From positions 38,682 to 102,681 of the forward strand of contig JAVXUO010001024.1 in assembly GCA_033065855.1 (NCBI GenBank): a stretch of DNA of 64,000 bases, given 5' to 3'. Both the position numbers and the translations under genes were made by a program. Shown piece after piece: positions 11,737 to 25,662 of this stretch; position 1 is the first letter of the stretch, and each line of letters begins with the position of its first letter. The notes under the pieces are model-generated. The model saw nothing but the letters and a program-made list of their open reading frames with translations. It did not search any database and had not been told where the DNA came from. This DNA is from Escallonia rubra (taxonomy: Eukaryota > Streptophyta > Magnoliopsida > Escalloniales > Escalloniaceae).

Positions 11737-11806
11737 AACAATATTAGCATTGGTACATAGCGAAAATCTTGATATTTAGGGGCCATTAGTAGCAAAAAGC
11801 AAGAAA

Positions 11807-11977
11807 ATTTTCTTTTTCACTTTTTTTTAATCAAAGAGATTTTGCCTTTAGTAGCTAAAAGCATAAATTTGTTTTAAAACAACAAAAAAAGAAAGACGGA
11901 GATGCATAACTTTTAAGATTTGGACGGCTATTCAACCTAAGATATCGGACAGAGAAGATCATCACAGACATAAAAAT
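11807..11977 (-). repeat. L segment: marker of the higher-order repeat (first of eight)
   Basis: This stretch (TTTTCTTTTTCAC ... CATAAAAATGGCC) is present in only a third of the units. Further copies start near 14020, 16197, 22800, 24585, 26365, 28522 and 30730. The spacing is about 2.2 kb (three units) for most and 1.78 kb (two units) for 22800-24585-26365. Two positions where the three-unit rhythm predicts a copy (near 18.3 and 20.8 kb) lack it; the hAT-like insertion sits at the first of these. The copies near 14020 and 30730 share private variants (GCTATCTGTAGCTTAAAGC), so they form a subtype. Confidence 0.85.
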
Positions 11978-14900
11978 GGCCAAATTAAAGCTGTTCCATG
12001 GGACTTCTACCACAAAAGTTGGCCATACGAACCCATTTTAACTACTGCAAAATCATGGGTAAAACACTAATAATAAACATTTTCTTCTTGTTAACAGAGA
12101 ACCTCATCACTACCTATGAGCTATGGTGCAGCTTCATTTCTAGCATCAGCCCCTTCTCCAAAATTTTCTTAAGCCAGCTCAACTTCTCCTTCATTACCAG
12201 CTTCAATTTCAGCACAGCCGGCGAGCATCACCTTCCTGTCCTTCATTACCAGCTTCAATTTCAGCACCGCCGACATCACCTTCCTCTCCAACATTACCAA
12301 CTTCAATTTCAGCACCGCAGGCATCACCTTCCTCTCCAACATTACCTTCTGCACCGCCACCTCCATTTCCGTAACCACAACACTCTAGAATGCTTGCAGT
12401 CCACTGTGCAGGTAAGGTGGAATTGATAAAACTCTTGAGAAAGGAGGCGCCGATCATGGAATAGAGAACCACGAAGAAGAGTTTTCGACCATCATCGCTG
12501 GGTTCTTTGAAGTATAATTGGGCCAACGCCGAGGCTTGAACAGCCATGGCGATGTCCACAAATCGGTACATAACTAAAATCTCTATATTGAGGGGCCATT
12601 CGTAGCAAGAAGCATGAAAATTTTTCCTGGGACTTCTACCAAAAACGTTGGCCAAATTAATGTTGTTCCCTGGGACTTCTACCACAAAAATTGGCCATGC
12701 CAACCCATTTAACTACTGCAAAATCATGCATAAAATACTAATAATAAACCGTTTCGTCATGTTAACAGAGAACCTCATCACTACCTATTCGCTATGGTGC
12801 AGCTTCATTTCCAGCATATGCCCCCTCTCCAAAATTTTCTTACGCCAGCTCAACTTCTTCTTCATTACCAGCTTCAATTTCAGCACGGCCGGCGCGCATC
12901 ACCTTCATTACCAGCTTCAATTTCAGGACTGCCGCCATCCCCTTCCTCTCCAACATTACCAACATCAATTTCAGCACCCCACGCATCACCTTTATCTCCA
13001 AAATTACCTTCGTCTGTAACTCCAACTCCAACTCCACCATTACCTTCTGCACCGCCACCTCCATTTCCGTAACCACAACACTCTAGAAGGTTTACAGCCC
13101 ACTGTGCAGGTAAGGTGGAATTGATAAAACTCTTCAGAAAGGAGGCGCCGTTCATGGAATAGAGAACCACGAAGAAGAGTTTTCGACCATCATCGCTGGG
13201 TTCTTTGAAGTATAATTGGGCCAACGCCGAGGCTTGAACAGCCATGGCGATGTCCGCAAATCGGTACATAGCTAAAATCTTGATATTGAGGGGGACATAG
13301 TAGCAAAAAGCATGAAAATTTTCCCTGAGACTTTTACCACAAAAGTTGGCCAAATTAAAGCTGTTCCATGGGACTTCTACCACAAAAGTTGGCCATGCAA
13401 ACCCATTTTAACTACTGCAAAATCATGGGTAAAACACTAATAATAAATATTTTCGTCTTGTTAACAGAGAACCTCGTCACAACCTATGAGCTATGGTGCA
13501 GCTTCATTTCGAGCATCAGCCCCCACTCCAAAATTCTCTTAAGCCAGCTCAACTTCTCCTTCATTACCAGTTTCAATTTCAGCACGGCCGGCGAGCATCA
13601 CCTTCATGTCCTTCATTACCAGCTTTAATTTCAGGACCGCCGCCATCGCCTTCCTCTCCAACATTACCAGCTTCAATTTCAGGACGGCAGGCATCACCTT
13701 CCTCTCCAACATTACCTTCATCTGCAACTCCAACATTACCTTCTGCACCGCCACCGCCACCTCCATTACCGCAACCACCACACTCTAAAATGCTTGCAGT
13801 CCACTGTACATATAAGGTGGAATAGATAAAACTCTTCAGAAATGAGGCGCCGATCATGGAATAGAGAACCACAAAGAAGAGCTTTCGACCATCATCGCTG
13901 GGTTCTTTGAAGTATAATTGGGCCAACGCCGAGGCTTGAACAACCATGGTGATGTCCGCAAATCGGTACATAGCTAAAATCTTTATATTGAGATGCCATT
14001 AGTTGGAAAAAGCATGAAATTTTTCTTTTTCACTTTTTTTTTCCTTTTTTTAATCAAAGAGATTTTGCTATCTGTAGCTTAAAGCATAAATTTGTTTTAA
14101 TACAACAAAAAAAGAAAGATGGAGATGCATAACTTTTAAGATTTGGAAGGCTATTGAACCTAAGATATCGGACATATGAGATCTTCACACACATAAAAAT
14201 GGGACTTAAACCACAAAAGTTGGCCATACGAACCCATGTTAACTACTGCAAAATCATGGAAAAAACACTAATAATAAACATTTTCTTCTTGTTAACAGAG
14301 AACCTCATCACTACATATGAGCAATGGTGAAGCTTAATTTCCAGCAACAGCACCCTCTCCAAAATTTTCTTAAGCCAGCTCATCTTTTCCTTCTTTACCA
14401 GCTTCAATTTTAGCACCGCTGACATCACCTTCCTCTCCAACATTACCAACTTCAATTTCAGCACCGCAGGCATCACCTTCCTCTCCAACATTACCTTCAG
14501 CTGCAACTCCAACTCCAACTCCAACATTACCTTCTGCACCGCCAGCTCCATTTCCGTAACCATAATATTCTAGAATGCTTGCAGTCCACTGTGCAGGTAA
14601 GGTGGAATTGATAAAACTCTTGGGAAAGGAGGCGCCGATCATGGAATAGAGAACCACGAAGAAGAGTTTTCGACCATCATCGCTGGGTTCTTTGAAGTAT
14701 AACTAGGCCACCGCTGAAGCATGAACAGCCATGGCGATGTCCGCAAATCGGTACATAGCTAAAATCTCTATATTGAGGGGCCATAAGTAGCCAAAAGCAG
14801 GAAAATTTTTACTGGGACTTCTACCACAAAAGTTGGCCAAATTACAGCTGTTTCCTGCGATTTCTACCACAAAAGTTGGCCATGAAAACCCATTTTAACT

Positions 14901-17802
14901 AGTGCAAAATCATAGGTAAAACACTAATAATAAACATTTTCGTCTTGTTAACAGAGAACCTCATCACTACCTATGAGCTATGGTGCAGCTTCATTTCCAG
15001 CATCAGCCCCCTCTCCAAAATTTTCTTAAGCCAGCTCAACTTCTCCTTCATTACCAGCTTCAATTTCAGCACGGCCGGTGCGCATCACCTTCATGTCCTT
15101 CACTACCAGCTTCAATTTCAGCACCGCCGCCATCACCTTCCTCTCCAACATTACCAACTTCAATTTCAGCACCGCAGGCATCACCTACTCTCCAACATTA
15201 CCTTCATCTGCAACTCCAACTCCAACATTACCTTCTGCACCGCCACCTCCATTTCCGCAACCACAACACTCTGGAATGCTTGCAGTCCACTGTGCAGGTA
15301 AGGTGGAATCGATAAAACTCTTGAGAAAGGAGGCGCCGATCATGGAATAGAGAACCACGAAGAAGGCTTTTCGACCATCATCGGTAGGATCTTGAAAGTA
15401 TAATTGGACCAACGCCGAGGCTTGAACAGCCATGGCGATGTCCGTAAATCGGTGCATAGCTAAAATCTTGATATTGAGGAGACATTGGTAGCAAAAAGCA
15501 TGAAAATGTTCCCTAGGACTTCTACCACAAAAGTTGGCCAAATTAAAGCTGTATCCAGCGACTTCTACCACAAAAGATGACAATGAAAACCCATTTTAAC
15601 TACTGCAAAATCATGGGTAAAACACTAATAATAAACAATTTCTTCTTGTTAACAGAGAACCTCAGCACTACCTATGAGCTTTGGTGCATCTTCATTTCTA
15701 GCATCAGCCCCCACTCCAAAATTCTCTTAAGCCAGCTCAACTTCTCCTTCATTACCAGTTTCAATTTTAGCACGGCCGGCGAGCATCACCTTCCTGTCCT
15801 TCATTACGAGCTTCAATTTCAGGACCGCCGCCATCACCTTCCTCTCCAACATTACCAACTTCAATTTCAGCACCGCAGGCATCACCTTCCTCTCCAACAT
15901 TACCTTCATCTGCAACTCCAACTCCAACATTACCTTCTGCACCGCCACCTCCATTTCCGTAACCACAACACTCTAGAATGTTTGCAGTCCACTGTGCAGG
16001 TAAGGTGGAATTGATAAAACTCTACCGTTCATGGAATAGAGAACCACAAAGAAGAGTTTTCGACCATCATCGCTCGTTTCTTTGAAGTATAATTGGGCCA
16101 ACGCCGAGGCTTGAACAGCCATGGCGATGTCCGCAAATCGGTACATAGCTAAAATCTTGATATTGAGGGGCCATTAGTAGCAAAAAGCATGAAAATTTTC
16201 TTTTTCACTTTTTTTTCTCTTTTTTTAATCAAAGAGATTTTGCCATTAGTAGCTAAAAGCATAAATTTGTTTTAAAACAAGAAAAAAAGAAAGACGGAGA
16301 TGCATAACTTTTAAGATTTGGACGGCTATTCAACCTAAGATATCGGACATAGGAGATCATCACACGCATAAAAATGGCAAATTAAAGTTGTTCCGTGGGA
16401 CTTATACCACAAAAGTTGGCCATACGAACCCATTTTAACTACTGCAAAATCATGGGTAAAACACTAATAATAAACATTTTCTTCTTGTTAACAGAGAACC
16501 TCATCACTACATATGAGCTATGGTGCAGCTTCATTTCCAGTATCAGCCCCCTCTCCAAAATTTTCTTAAGCCAACTCAACTTCTCCTTCATTACCAGCTT
16601 CAATTTCAGCACCGCCGACATCACCTTCCTCTCCAACATTACCAACTTCAATTTCAGCACCGCAGGCATCACCTTCCTCTCCAACATTACCTTGATCAGC
16701 AACTCCAACTCCAACATTTCCTGCAGGTAAGCTGGAATAGATAAAACACTTGAGAATGGAGTCGCCGATCATGGAATAGAAAGCCACGAAGAAGAGTTTT
16801 CGACCATCATCGCTGTGTTCTTTGAAGTATAATTGGGCCAACGCCGAGGCTTGAATAGCCACTGCGATGTCCGCAAATCCGTACATAGCTAAAATCTTGA
16901 TATTGAGGGGCCATTAGTAGCAAAACGCATGAAAATTTTCACTGGAACTTCTACCACAAAAGTTGGCCAAATTAAAGTTGTTCCCTGCGACTTCTACCAC
17001 AAAAGTTGGCCATGCAAACCTATTTTAACTACTGCAAAATCATGGGTAAAACACTAATAATAAACATATTCGTCTTGTTAACAGAGAACCTCATCACTAC
17101 CTATTCACTATGGTGCAGCTTCATTTCCACCATCAGCCCCCTCTCCAAAATTTTCTTACGCCAGCTCAACTTCTCCTTCATTACCAGCTTTAATTTCAGG
17201 ACCGCCGCCATCGCCTTCCTCTCCAACATTACCAGCTTCAATTTTACGACCGCCGCCATCACTTTCCTCTCCAACATTACCTTCATCTGCAACTCCAACT
17301 CCAACATTACCTTCTGCACCGCCACCTCCATTTCCGTAACCACAACACTCTAGAATGCTTGCAGTCCACTGTGCAGGTAAGGTTGAATTGATAAAACTCT
17401 TCAGAAAGGAGGCGCCGTTCATGGAATAGAGAACCACGAAGAAGAGTTTCCGACCATCATCGTTGGGATCTTTGAAGTATAATTGGACCAACGCCGAGGC
17501 TTGAACAGCCATGGCGATGTCCGCAAATCGGTGCATAGCTAAAATCTTGATATTGAGGTGACATTGGTAGCAAAAAGCATGAAAATATTCCCTGGGACTT
17601 CTACCACAAAAGTTGGCCATGCGAACCCATTTTAACTACTGCAAAATCATGGGTAAAACACTAATAATAAACATTTTCGTCTTGTTAACAGAGAACCTCA
17701 TCACTACCTATGAGCTATGGTGCAGCTTCATTTCCAGCATCAGCCCCCTCTCCAAAATTTTCTTAAGCCAGCTCAACTTCTCCTTCATTACCAGCTTCAA
17801 TT

Positions 17803-18339
17803 TCAGCACGGCCGGCGCGCATCACCTTCCAGTCCTTCATTACCAGCTTCAATTTCAGGACCGCCGCCATCCCCTTCTTCTCCAACATTACCAACTTCAA
17901 TTTCAGCACCGCAGGCATCACTTTCCTCTCCAACATTACCTTCATCTGCAACTCCAACTCCAACATTACCTTCTGCACCGCCACCTCCATTTCCGCAACC
18001 ACAACACTCTAGAATGCTTGCAGTCCACTGTGCAGGTAAGGTGGAATCGATAAAACTCTTGAGAAAGGAGGCGCCGATCATGGAATAGAGAACCACGAAG
18101 AAGAGTTTCCGACCATCATCGTTGGGATCTTTGAAGTATAATTGGGCCAACGCCGAAGCTTGAACAGCCATGGCGATGTCCGCAAATCGGTACATAGCTA
18201 AAATCTTGATATTGAGGGGGACATAGTAGCAAAAAGCATGAAAATTTTCCCCAGGACTTCTACCAAAAAAGTTGGCCAAATTAAAGCTGTTCTCTGGGCC
18301 TTCTACCACAAAAGTTAGCCATGAAAACCATAGTAACAA
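17803..18339 (-). CDS. Hypothetical ORF of an array unit (178 codons, representative long form)
   Basis: This is one of the longest single-unit open frames. Its layout is a leader with repeated blocks (PENSFNLANFFGRSPGENFH), then the near-invariant start MYRFADIAMAVQASALAQLY, a hydrophobic segment (KLFFVVLYSMIGASFLKSFI), a Cys and Gly-rich hinge (ILECCGCGNGGGG) and 16-residue acidic repeats with the core EIEVGNVGEEGD, ending RRPC and stop. I know no family with this order. It could be a decayed gene, a real tandem gene family, or an accident of a 48-nt repeat that is open in several frames. No promoter or polyadenylation signal is obvious. Units without one extra block end EGEVELA instead (16886-16566, 17620-17156, 29271-28891). 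Confidence 0.25.
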   Translation of the reverse strand: MLLWFSWLTFVVEGPENSFNLANFFGRSPGENFHAFCYYVPLNIKILAMYRFADIAMAVQASALAQLYFKDPNDDGRKLFFVVLYSMIGASFLKSFIDSTLPAQWTASILECCGCGNGGGGAEGNVGVGVADEGNVGEESDACGAEIEVGNVGEEGDGGGPEIEAGNEGLEGDARRPC

Positions 18340-18934
18340 TATTCGCGATAAATTGGCGATATTCGCGAATTTATCGCGATAATTTGATAGAAAGTATTAA
18401 TCACGGATATATCGCGATTATTTGCAGGATTCGCGAATACATTTTAAATATCGCGATATTAGCGAATTTATCGCAATATGTACGAATATATCTCTTTCTC
18501 TTGAAAAAATGAAGATAGCAAAGCTTCTGGTGGGACTCGAACACGGGTATCACCGTGTGCGAGCACTGTTTTGGGCCATCACACCAACCCATGGTTCCTG
18601 ATTAAGTTGAGCAAAAGAATGTATATATTTTATTAAGCCACACATAATTATATGCCAATACCCACACACATTCTCATTTTTTTGTACCCATCACTTAAAG
18701 AATAGAAGAGTTCTTGTATTTTTCTCATTTTAGTTGTATAGTTTACAAAATTTCATACACTTTAAATTATTGTAACCTTAACGATTAATTACCGAATTAT
18801 TTTCGATTTACGATACGAATTTTGTTATTTCACCGAATTATTACCGATTCAATGAAGAAATTTCCCGAATAATTCCCAAATTCTGGATTATTGTCCATGC
18901 CGAATAAATTCCGAATACCGAATTTGTTACTATG
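18329..18934. mobile_element. Non-autonomous hAT-like element inserted in the array
   Basis: The ends are inverted copies of CATAGTAACAA(A/T)(A/T)TTCG. An 8-bp near-identical TSD flanks it (ATGAAAAC at 18321-18328, ATGCAAAC at 18935-18942). The empty site is seen in the other array units, which read GGCCATGCAAACCCATTT. The 8-bp TSD points to the hAT superfamily. The inner sequence is full of ATCGCGAT and TTCGCGAA motifs at the left and TTACCGAATT at the right. A tRNA-like stretch on the minus strand has a box-A-like GGTGTGATGGCCC (about 18586-18574) and a box-B-like GTGTTCGAGTCCC (18544-18532). No transposase. Confidence 0.85.
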
Positions 18935-21900
18935 ATGCAAACCCATTTTAACTACAGAAAAAAAATGGGTAAAACACTAATAATAAACATTTTCGTCATG
19001 TTAACAGAGAACCTCATCACTGCCTATGAGATAGGGGGCAACTTCATTTCCAGCATCAGCTCCCTCTCAAAATTTTCTTAAGCCAACTCAAGTTCTCCTT
19101 CATTACTAGCTTCAATTTCAGCACCGCTGGCGCGCATCACCTTCATGTCCTTCATTACCAGCTTCAATTTCAGCACCTCCGACATAACCTTCCTCTCCAA
19201 CATTACCAACTTCAATTTCAGCACCGCAGGCATCACCTTCCTCTCCAACATTACCTTCATCTGCAACTCCAACTCCAACTCCAACATTACCTTCTGCACC
19301 GCCACCTCCATTTCCGCAACCACAACACTCTGGAATGCTTGCAGTCCACTGTGCAGGTAAGGTGGAATCGATAAAACTCTTGAGAAAGGAGGCGCCGATC
19401 ATGGAATAGAGAACCACGAAGAAGAGTTTTCGACCATCATCGCTGGGTTCTTTGAAGTATAATTGGGCCAACGACGAGGCTTGAACAGCCATGGCGATGT
19501 TCGCAAATCGGTACATAGCTAAAATCTCTATATTGAGGGGCCATTATTAGATAAAAGCATGAAAATTTTCCTTGGGACTTTTACCACAAAAGTTGGCCAA
19601 ATTAAAGTTGTTCCCTGAGACTTCTACCACAAAAATTGGCCATGCCAACCCATTTAACTATTGCAAAATCATGGGTAAAACACTAATAATAAATATTTTC
19701 GTCATGTTAACAGAGAACCTCATCACTATCTATGAGCTATGGTGCAGCTTTATTTCCAGCATCAGCCCCCTCTCCAAAATTTTCTTAAGCTAGCTAAACT
19801 TCTCTTTCATTACCAGCTTAAATTTAAGCACGGCCGGCGCGCATCACTTTCATGTCCTTCATTACCAGGTTCAATTTAAGGACCGCCGACATCACCTTCC
19901 TCTCCAACATTACCAACTTCAATTTCAGCACCGCAGGCATCACCTTCCTCTCCAACATTACCTTCATCTGCAACTCCAACGCCGAGGTTTGAACAGCCAT
20001 GGCGATGTCCGCAAATCGGTAAATAGATAAAATGTCTATATGGAAGGGCCATTAGTAGCAAAAAGCATGAAAATTTTCACTGGGACTTCTACCACAAAAG
20101 TTGGCCAAATTAAAGCTGTTTCCTGCGACTTCTACCACAAAAGTTGGCCATGAAAACCCATTTTAACTACTGCAAAATCATGGGTAAAACACTAATAATA
20201 AACATTTTCGTCTTGTTAACAGAGAACCTCATCACTACCTATTCGCTATGGTGCAGCTTCATTTCCAGCATATGCCCCCTCTCCAAAATTTTCTTACGCC
20301 AGCTCAACTTCTCCTTCATTACCAGCTTCAATTTCAGCACCGCCGGCGCGCATCTCCTTCATGTCCTTCATTACCAGCTTCAATTTCAGGACCGCCGCCA
20401 TCACCTTCCTCTCCAACATTACCAACTTCATTTTCAGCACGGCAGGCATCACCTTCCTCTCTAACATTACCTTCATCTGTAACTCCAACTCCAACATTAC
20501 ATTCTGCACCGCCACCTCCATTTCCGCAACCACAACACTCTGGAATGCTTGCAGTCCACTGTGGAGGTAAGGTGGAATTGATAAAACTCTTCAGAAAGGA
20601 GGCGCCGTTCATGGAATAGAGAACCACGAAGAAGAGTTTTCGACCATCATCGCTGGGTTCTTTGAAGTATAATTGGACCAACGCCGAGGCTTGAACAGCC
20701 ATGGCGATGTCCGCAAATCGGTACATAGCTAAAATCTCTATATTGAGGGGTCATAAGTAGCCAAAAGAATGAAAATTTTCACTGGGACTTCTACCACAAA
20801 AGTTGGCCATGCAAACCCATTTTAACTACTGCAAAATCATGGGTAAAACACTAATAATCAACAATTTCTTCTTGTTAACAGAGAATCTCATCACTACCTA
20901 TGAGCTATGGTGCAGCTTCATTTTCAGCATCAGCCCCCTCTCCAAAATTTTCTTAAGCCAGCTTAACTTCTGTTTCATTACCAGCTTCAATTTCAGCACG
21001 GCCGGGGCGCATCACCTTCATGTTCTTCGTTACCAGCTTCAATTTCAGCACCGCCGACATCACCTTTCTCTGAAACATTACCAACTTCAATTTCAGCACC
21101 GCAGGCATTACCTTCCTCTCCAACATTACCTTCATCTGCAACTCCAACTCCAACTCCAACATTACCTTCTACGCCGCCACCTCCATTTCCGTAACCACAA
21201 CACTCTAGAATGCTTGCAGTCCACTGTGCAGGTAAGGTGGAATTGATAAAACTCTTGCGAAAAGAGGCGCCGATCATGGAATAGAGAACCACGAAGAAAA
21301 GTTTTCGACCATCATCGCTGGGTTCTTTGAACTATAATTGGGCCAACGCCGAGGCTTGAACAGCCATGGCGATGTTCGCAAATCGGTACATAGATAAAAT
21401 CTTTATATTGAGGGGCCATTATTAGATAAAAGCATGAAAATTTTCCCTGGGACTTCTACCACAAAAGTTGGCCAAATTAAAGCTATTCCCTGGGACTTCT
21501 ACCACAAAAGTTGGCCATGCAAACCCATTTTAACTACGGCAAAATCATGGGTAAAACACTAATAATAAACATTTTCGTCTTGTTAACAGAGAACCTCATC
21601 ACTACCTATTCGCTATGGTGCAGCTTCATTTCCACCATCAGCCCCCTCTCCAAAATTTTCTTACGCCAGCTCAACTTCTCCTTCATTACCAGCTTCATTT
21701 TCCGCACGGCCGGCGCGCATCACCTTCCAGTCCTTCATTACCAGCTTCAATTTCAGGACTGCCGCCATCACCTTCCTCTCCAACATTACCAACTTCAATT
21801 TCAGCACCCCAGGCATCACCTTCCTCTCCAACATTACCTTCATCTGCAACTCCAACTCCAACATTACCTTCTGCACCCCCACCTCCATTTCCGAAACCAC

Positions 21901-24900
21901 AACACTCTAGAATGCTTGCAGTCCACTGTGGATGTAAGGTGGAATTGATAAAACTCTTCAGAAAGGAGGCGCCGTTCATGGAATAGAGAACCACGAAGAA
22001 GAGTTTTCGACCATCATCGCTGGGTTCTTTGAAGTATAATTGGACCAACGCCGAGGCTTGAACAGCCATGGCGATGTCCGCAAATCGGTGCATAGCTAAA
22101 ATCTTGATATTGAGGTGACATTGGTAGCAAAAAGCATGAAAATATTCCCTGGGACTTCTACCACAAAAGTTGGCCATGCGAACCCATTTTAACTACTGCA
22201 AAATCATGGGAAAACACTAATAATAAACATTTTCGTCTTGTTAACAGACAACCTCATCACTACCTATGAGCTATGGTGCAGCTTCATTTCTAGCATCAGC
22301 CCCTTCTCCAAAATTTTCTTAAGCCAGCTCAACTTCTCCTTCATTACCAGCTTCAATTTCAGCACAGCCGGCGAGCATCACCTTCCTGTCCCTCATTACG
22401 AGCTTCAATTTTAGGACCGCCGCCATCACCTTCCTCTCCAACATTACCAACTTCATTTTCAGCACGGCAGGCATCACCTTCCTCTCCAACATTACCTTCA
22501 TCTGCAACTCCAACTCCAACATTACCTTCTGCACCGCCACCTCCATCTCTGCAACCACAACACTCTAGAATGCTTGCAGTCCACTGTGCAGGTAAGGTGG
22601 AATTGATAAAACTCTTGGGAAAGGAGGCACCGTTCATGGAATAGAGAACCACGAAGAAGAGTTTTCGACCATCATCGCTGGGTTCTTTGAAGTATAATTG
22701 GGCCAACGACGAGGCTTGAACAGCCATGGCGATGTCCGCAAATCGGTACATAGCTAAAATCTTGATATTAAGGGGCCATTAGTATCAAAGAGCATGAAAA
22801 TTTCCTTTGAAACTTTTTTTTCTTGTTTTTAAACAAAGAGATTTTGCGATCAGTAGCTAAAAGCATAAATTTGTTTTAAAACAAGAAAAAAAGAAAGACG
22901 GAGATGCATAACTTTTAAGATTTGGACGGCTATTCAACCTAAGATAGCGGACAGAGGAGAACAGCACACGCATAAAAATGGCCAAATTAAAGCTGTTCCA
23001 TGGGACTTATACCACAAAAGTTGGCCATACGAACCCATTTTTACCACTGCAAAATCGTGGGTAAAACACTAATAATAAACATTTTCTTCTTGTTAACAGA
23101 GAACCTCATCACTACCTATGAGCTATGGTGCAGCTTCATTTCCAGCATCAGCCCCCTCTCCAAAATTTTCTTAAGCCAGCTCAACTTCTCCTTCATTACC
23201 AGCTTCAATTTCAGCACGGCCGGCGCGCATCACCTTCCTGTCCTTCATTACCAGCTTCAATTTCAGCACCGTTGACATCACCTTCATCTCCAACATTACC
23301 AACTTCAATTTCAGCACCGCAGGCATCACCTTCCTCTCCAACATTACCTTCTGCACCGCCACCTCCATTTCCGCAACCACAACACTCTAGAATGCTTGCA
23401 GTCCACTGTGCAGGTAAGGTGGAATTGATAAAACTCTTGGGAAAGGAGGCGCCGATCATGGAATAGAGAACCACGAAGAAGAGTTTTCGACCATCATCGC
23501 TGGGTTCTTTGAAGTATAATTGGGACAACGACGAGGTTCGAACAGCCATGGCGATGTCCGCAAATCGGTACATAGCTAAAATCTCTATATTGAGGGGCCA
23601 TAAGTAGCCAAAAGCATGAAAATTTTCACTGGGACTTCTACCACAAAAGTTGGCCAAATTAAAGCTGTTTCCTGCGACTTCTACCACAAAAGTTGGCCAT
23701 GAAAACCCATTTTAACTAGTGCAAAATCATAGGTAAAACACTAATAATAAACATTTTCGTCTTGTTAACAGAGAACCTCATCACTACCTATTCGCTATGG
23801 TGCAGCTTCATTTCCAGCATATGCCCCCTCTCCAAAATTTTCTTACGCCAGCTCAACTTCTTCTTCATTACCAGCTTCAATTTCAGCACGGCCGGCGCGC
23901 ATCACCTTCCAGTCCTTCATTACCAGCTTCAATTTCAGGACCGCCGCCATCCCCTTCTTCTCCAACATTACCAACTTCAATTTCAGCACCGCAGGCATCA
24001 CTTTTCTCTCCAACATTACCTTCATCTGCAACTCCAACTCCGACATTACCTTCTGCACCGCCACCTCCATTTCCGTAACCACAACACTCTGGAATGCTTG
24101 CAGTCCACTGTGCAGGTAAGGTGGAATAGATAAAACTCTTAAGAAATGAGGCACCGTTCATGGAATAGAGTACCAAGAAGAAGAGTTTTCGACCATCATC
24201 GCCCCCATCACCTTCCTCTCCAACATTACCAACTTCATTTTCAACACGGCAGGCATCACCTTCCTCTCCAACATTACCTTCATCTGCAACTCCAACTCCA
24301 ACATTACCTTCTGCACCGCCACCTCCATTTCCGTAACTTGAACACTCTAGAATGCTTGCAATCCAATGTACAAGTAAGGTGGAATAGATAAAACTCTTGA
24401 GAAAGGAGGCGCCGATCATGGAATAGAGTACCACGAAGAAGAGTTTTCGACCATCGTCGCTGGGTTCTTTGAAGTATAATTGGGCCAACGTCGAGGCTTC
24501 AACAGCCATGGCGATGTCCGCAATTCGGTACATAGCTAAAATCTTGATATTGAGGGGCCATTAGTATCAAAAAGCATGAAAATTTTCTTTTTCACTTTTT
24601 TTTTCCTTTTTTTAATCAAAGAGATTTTGCGATCAGTAACTAAAAGCATAAATTTGTTTTAAAACAACAAAAAAAGAATGACGGAGATGCATAACTTTTA
24701 AGATTTCGACGGTATTCAACCTAAGATATCGGATATCGGAGATCATCACACGCATAAAAATGGCCAAATTAAAGATGTTCCATGGGACTTCTACCACAAA
24801 AGTTGGCCATACGAACCCATTTTAACTACTGCAAAATCATGGGTAAAACACTAATAATAAACATTTTCTTCTTGTTAACAGAGAACCTCATCACTACCTA

Positions 24901-25662
24901 TGAGCTATGGTACAGCTTCATTTCCAGTAACAGCCCCCTCTCCAAAATTTTATTAAGCCAGCTCAACTTCTCCTTTATTACCAGCGTTAATTTCAGCACT
25001 GCCGGCGCGCATCACCTTCATGTCCTTCATTACCAGCTTCAATTTCAGCACCGTTGACATCACCTTCATCTCCAACATTACCAACTTCAATTTCAGCACC
25101 GCAGGCATCACCTTCCTCTCCAACATTACCTTCTGCACCGCCACCTCCATTTCCGTAACCACAACACTCTAGAATGCTTGTAGTCCACTGTGCAGGTAAG
25201 GTGGAATTGATAAAACTCTTAAGAATGGAGGCGGGATCATGGAATTGAGAACCACGAATAAGAGTTTTCGACCATCATCGCTGGGTTCTTTGAAGTATAA
25301 TTGGGACAACTACGAGGCTTGAACAGCCATGGCGATGTTCGCAAATCGGTACATAGCTAAAATCTCTATATTGAGGGGCCATTAGTAGCCAAAAGCATGA
25401 AAATTTTCACTGGGACTTCTACCACAAAAGTTGGCCAAATTAAAGCTGTTCTCTGGGCCTTCTACCACAAAAGTTGGTCTGGCAAACCCATTTAACCACT
25501 GCAAAATCATGGGTAAAACACTAATAATAAACATTTTCGTCTTGTTAACAGAGAACCTCATCACTACCTATTCGCTATGGTGCAGCTTCATTTCCAGCAT
25601 ATGCCCCCTCTCCAAAATTTTCTTACGCCAGCTCAACTTCTCCTTCATTACCAGCTTCAATT

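Noticed and set aside
12230..12360. CRISPR-like direct repeats (48-nt units)
   Set aside because: The repeats are adjacent without unique spacers, imperfect, and in a plant nuclear genome. This is a minisatellite.
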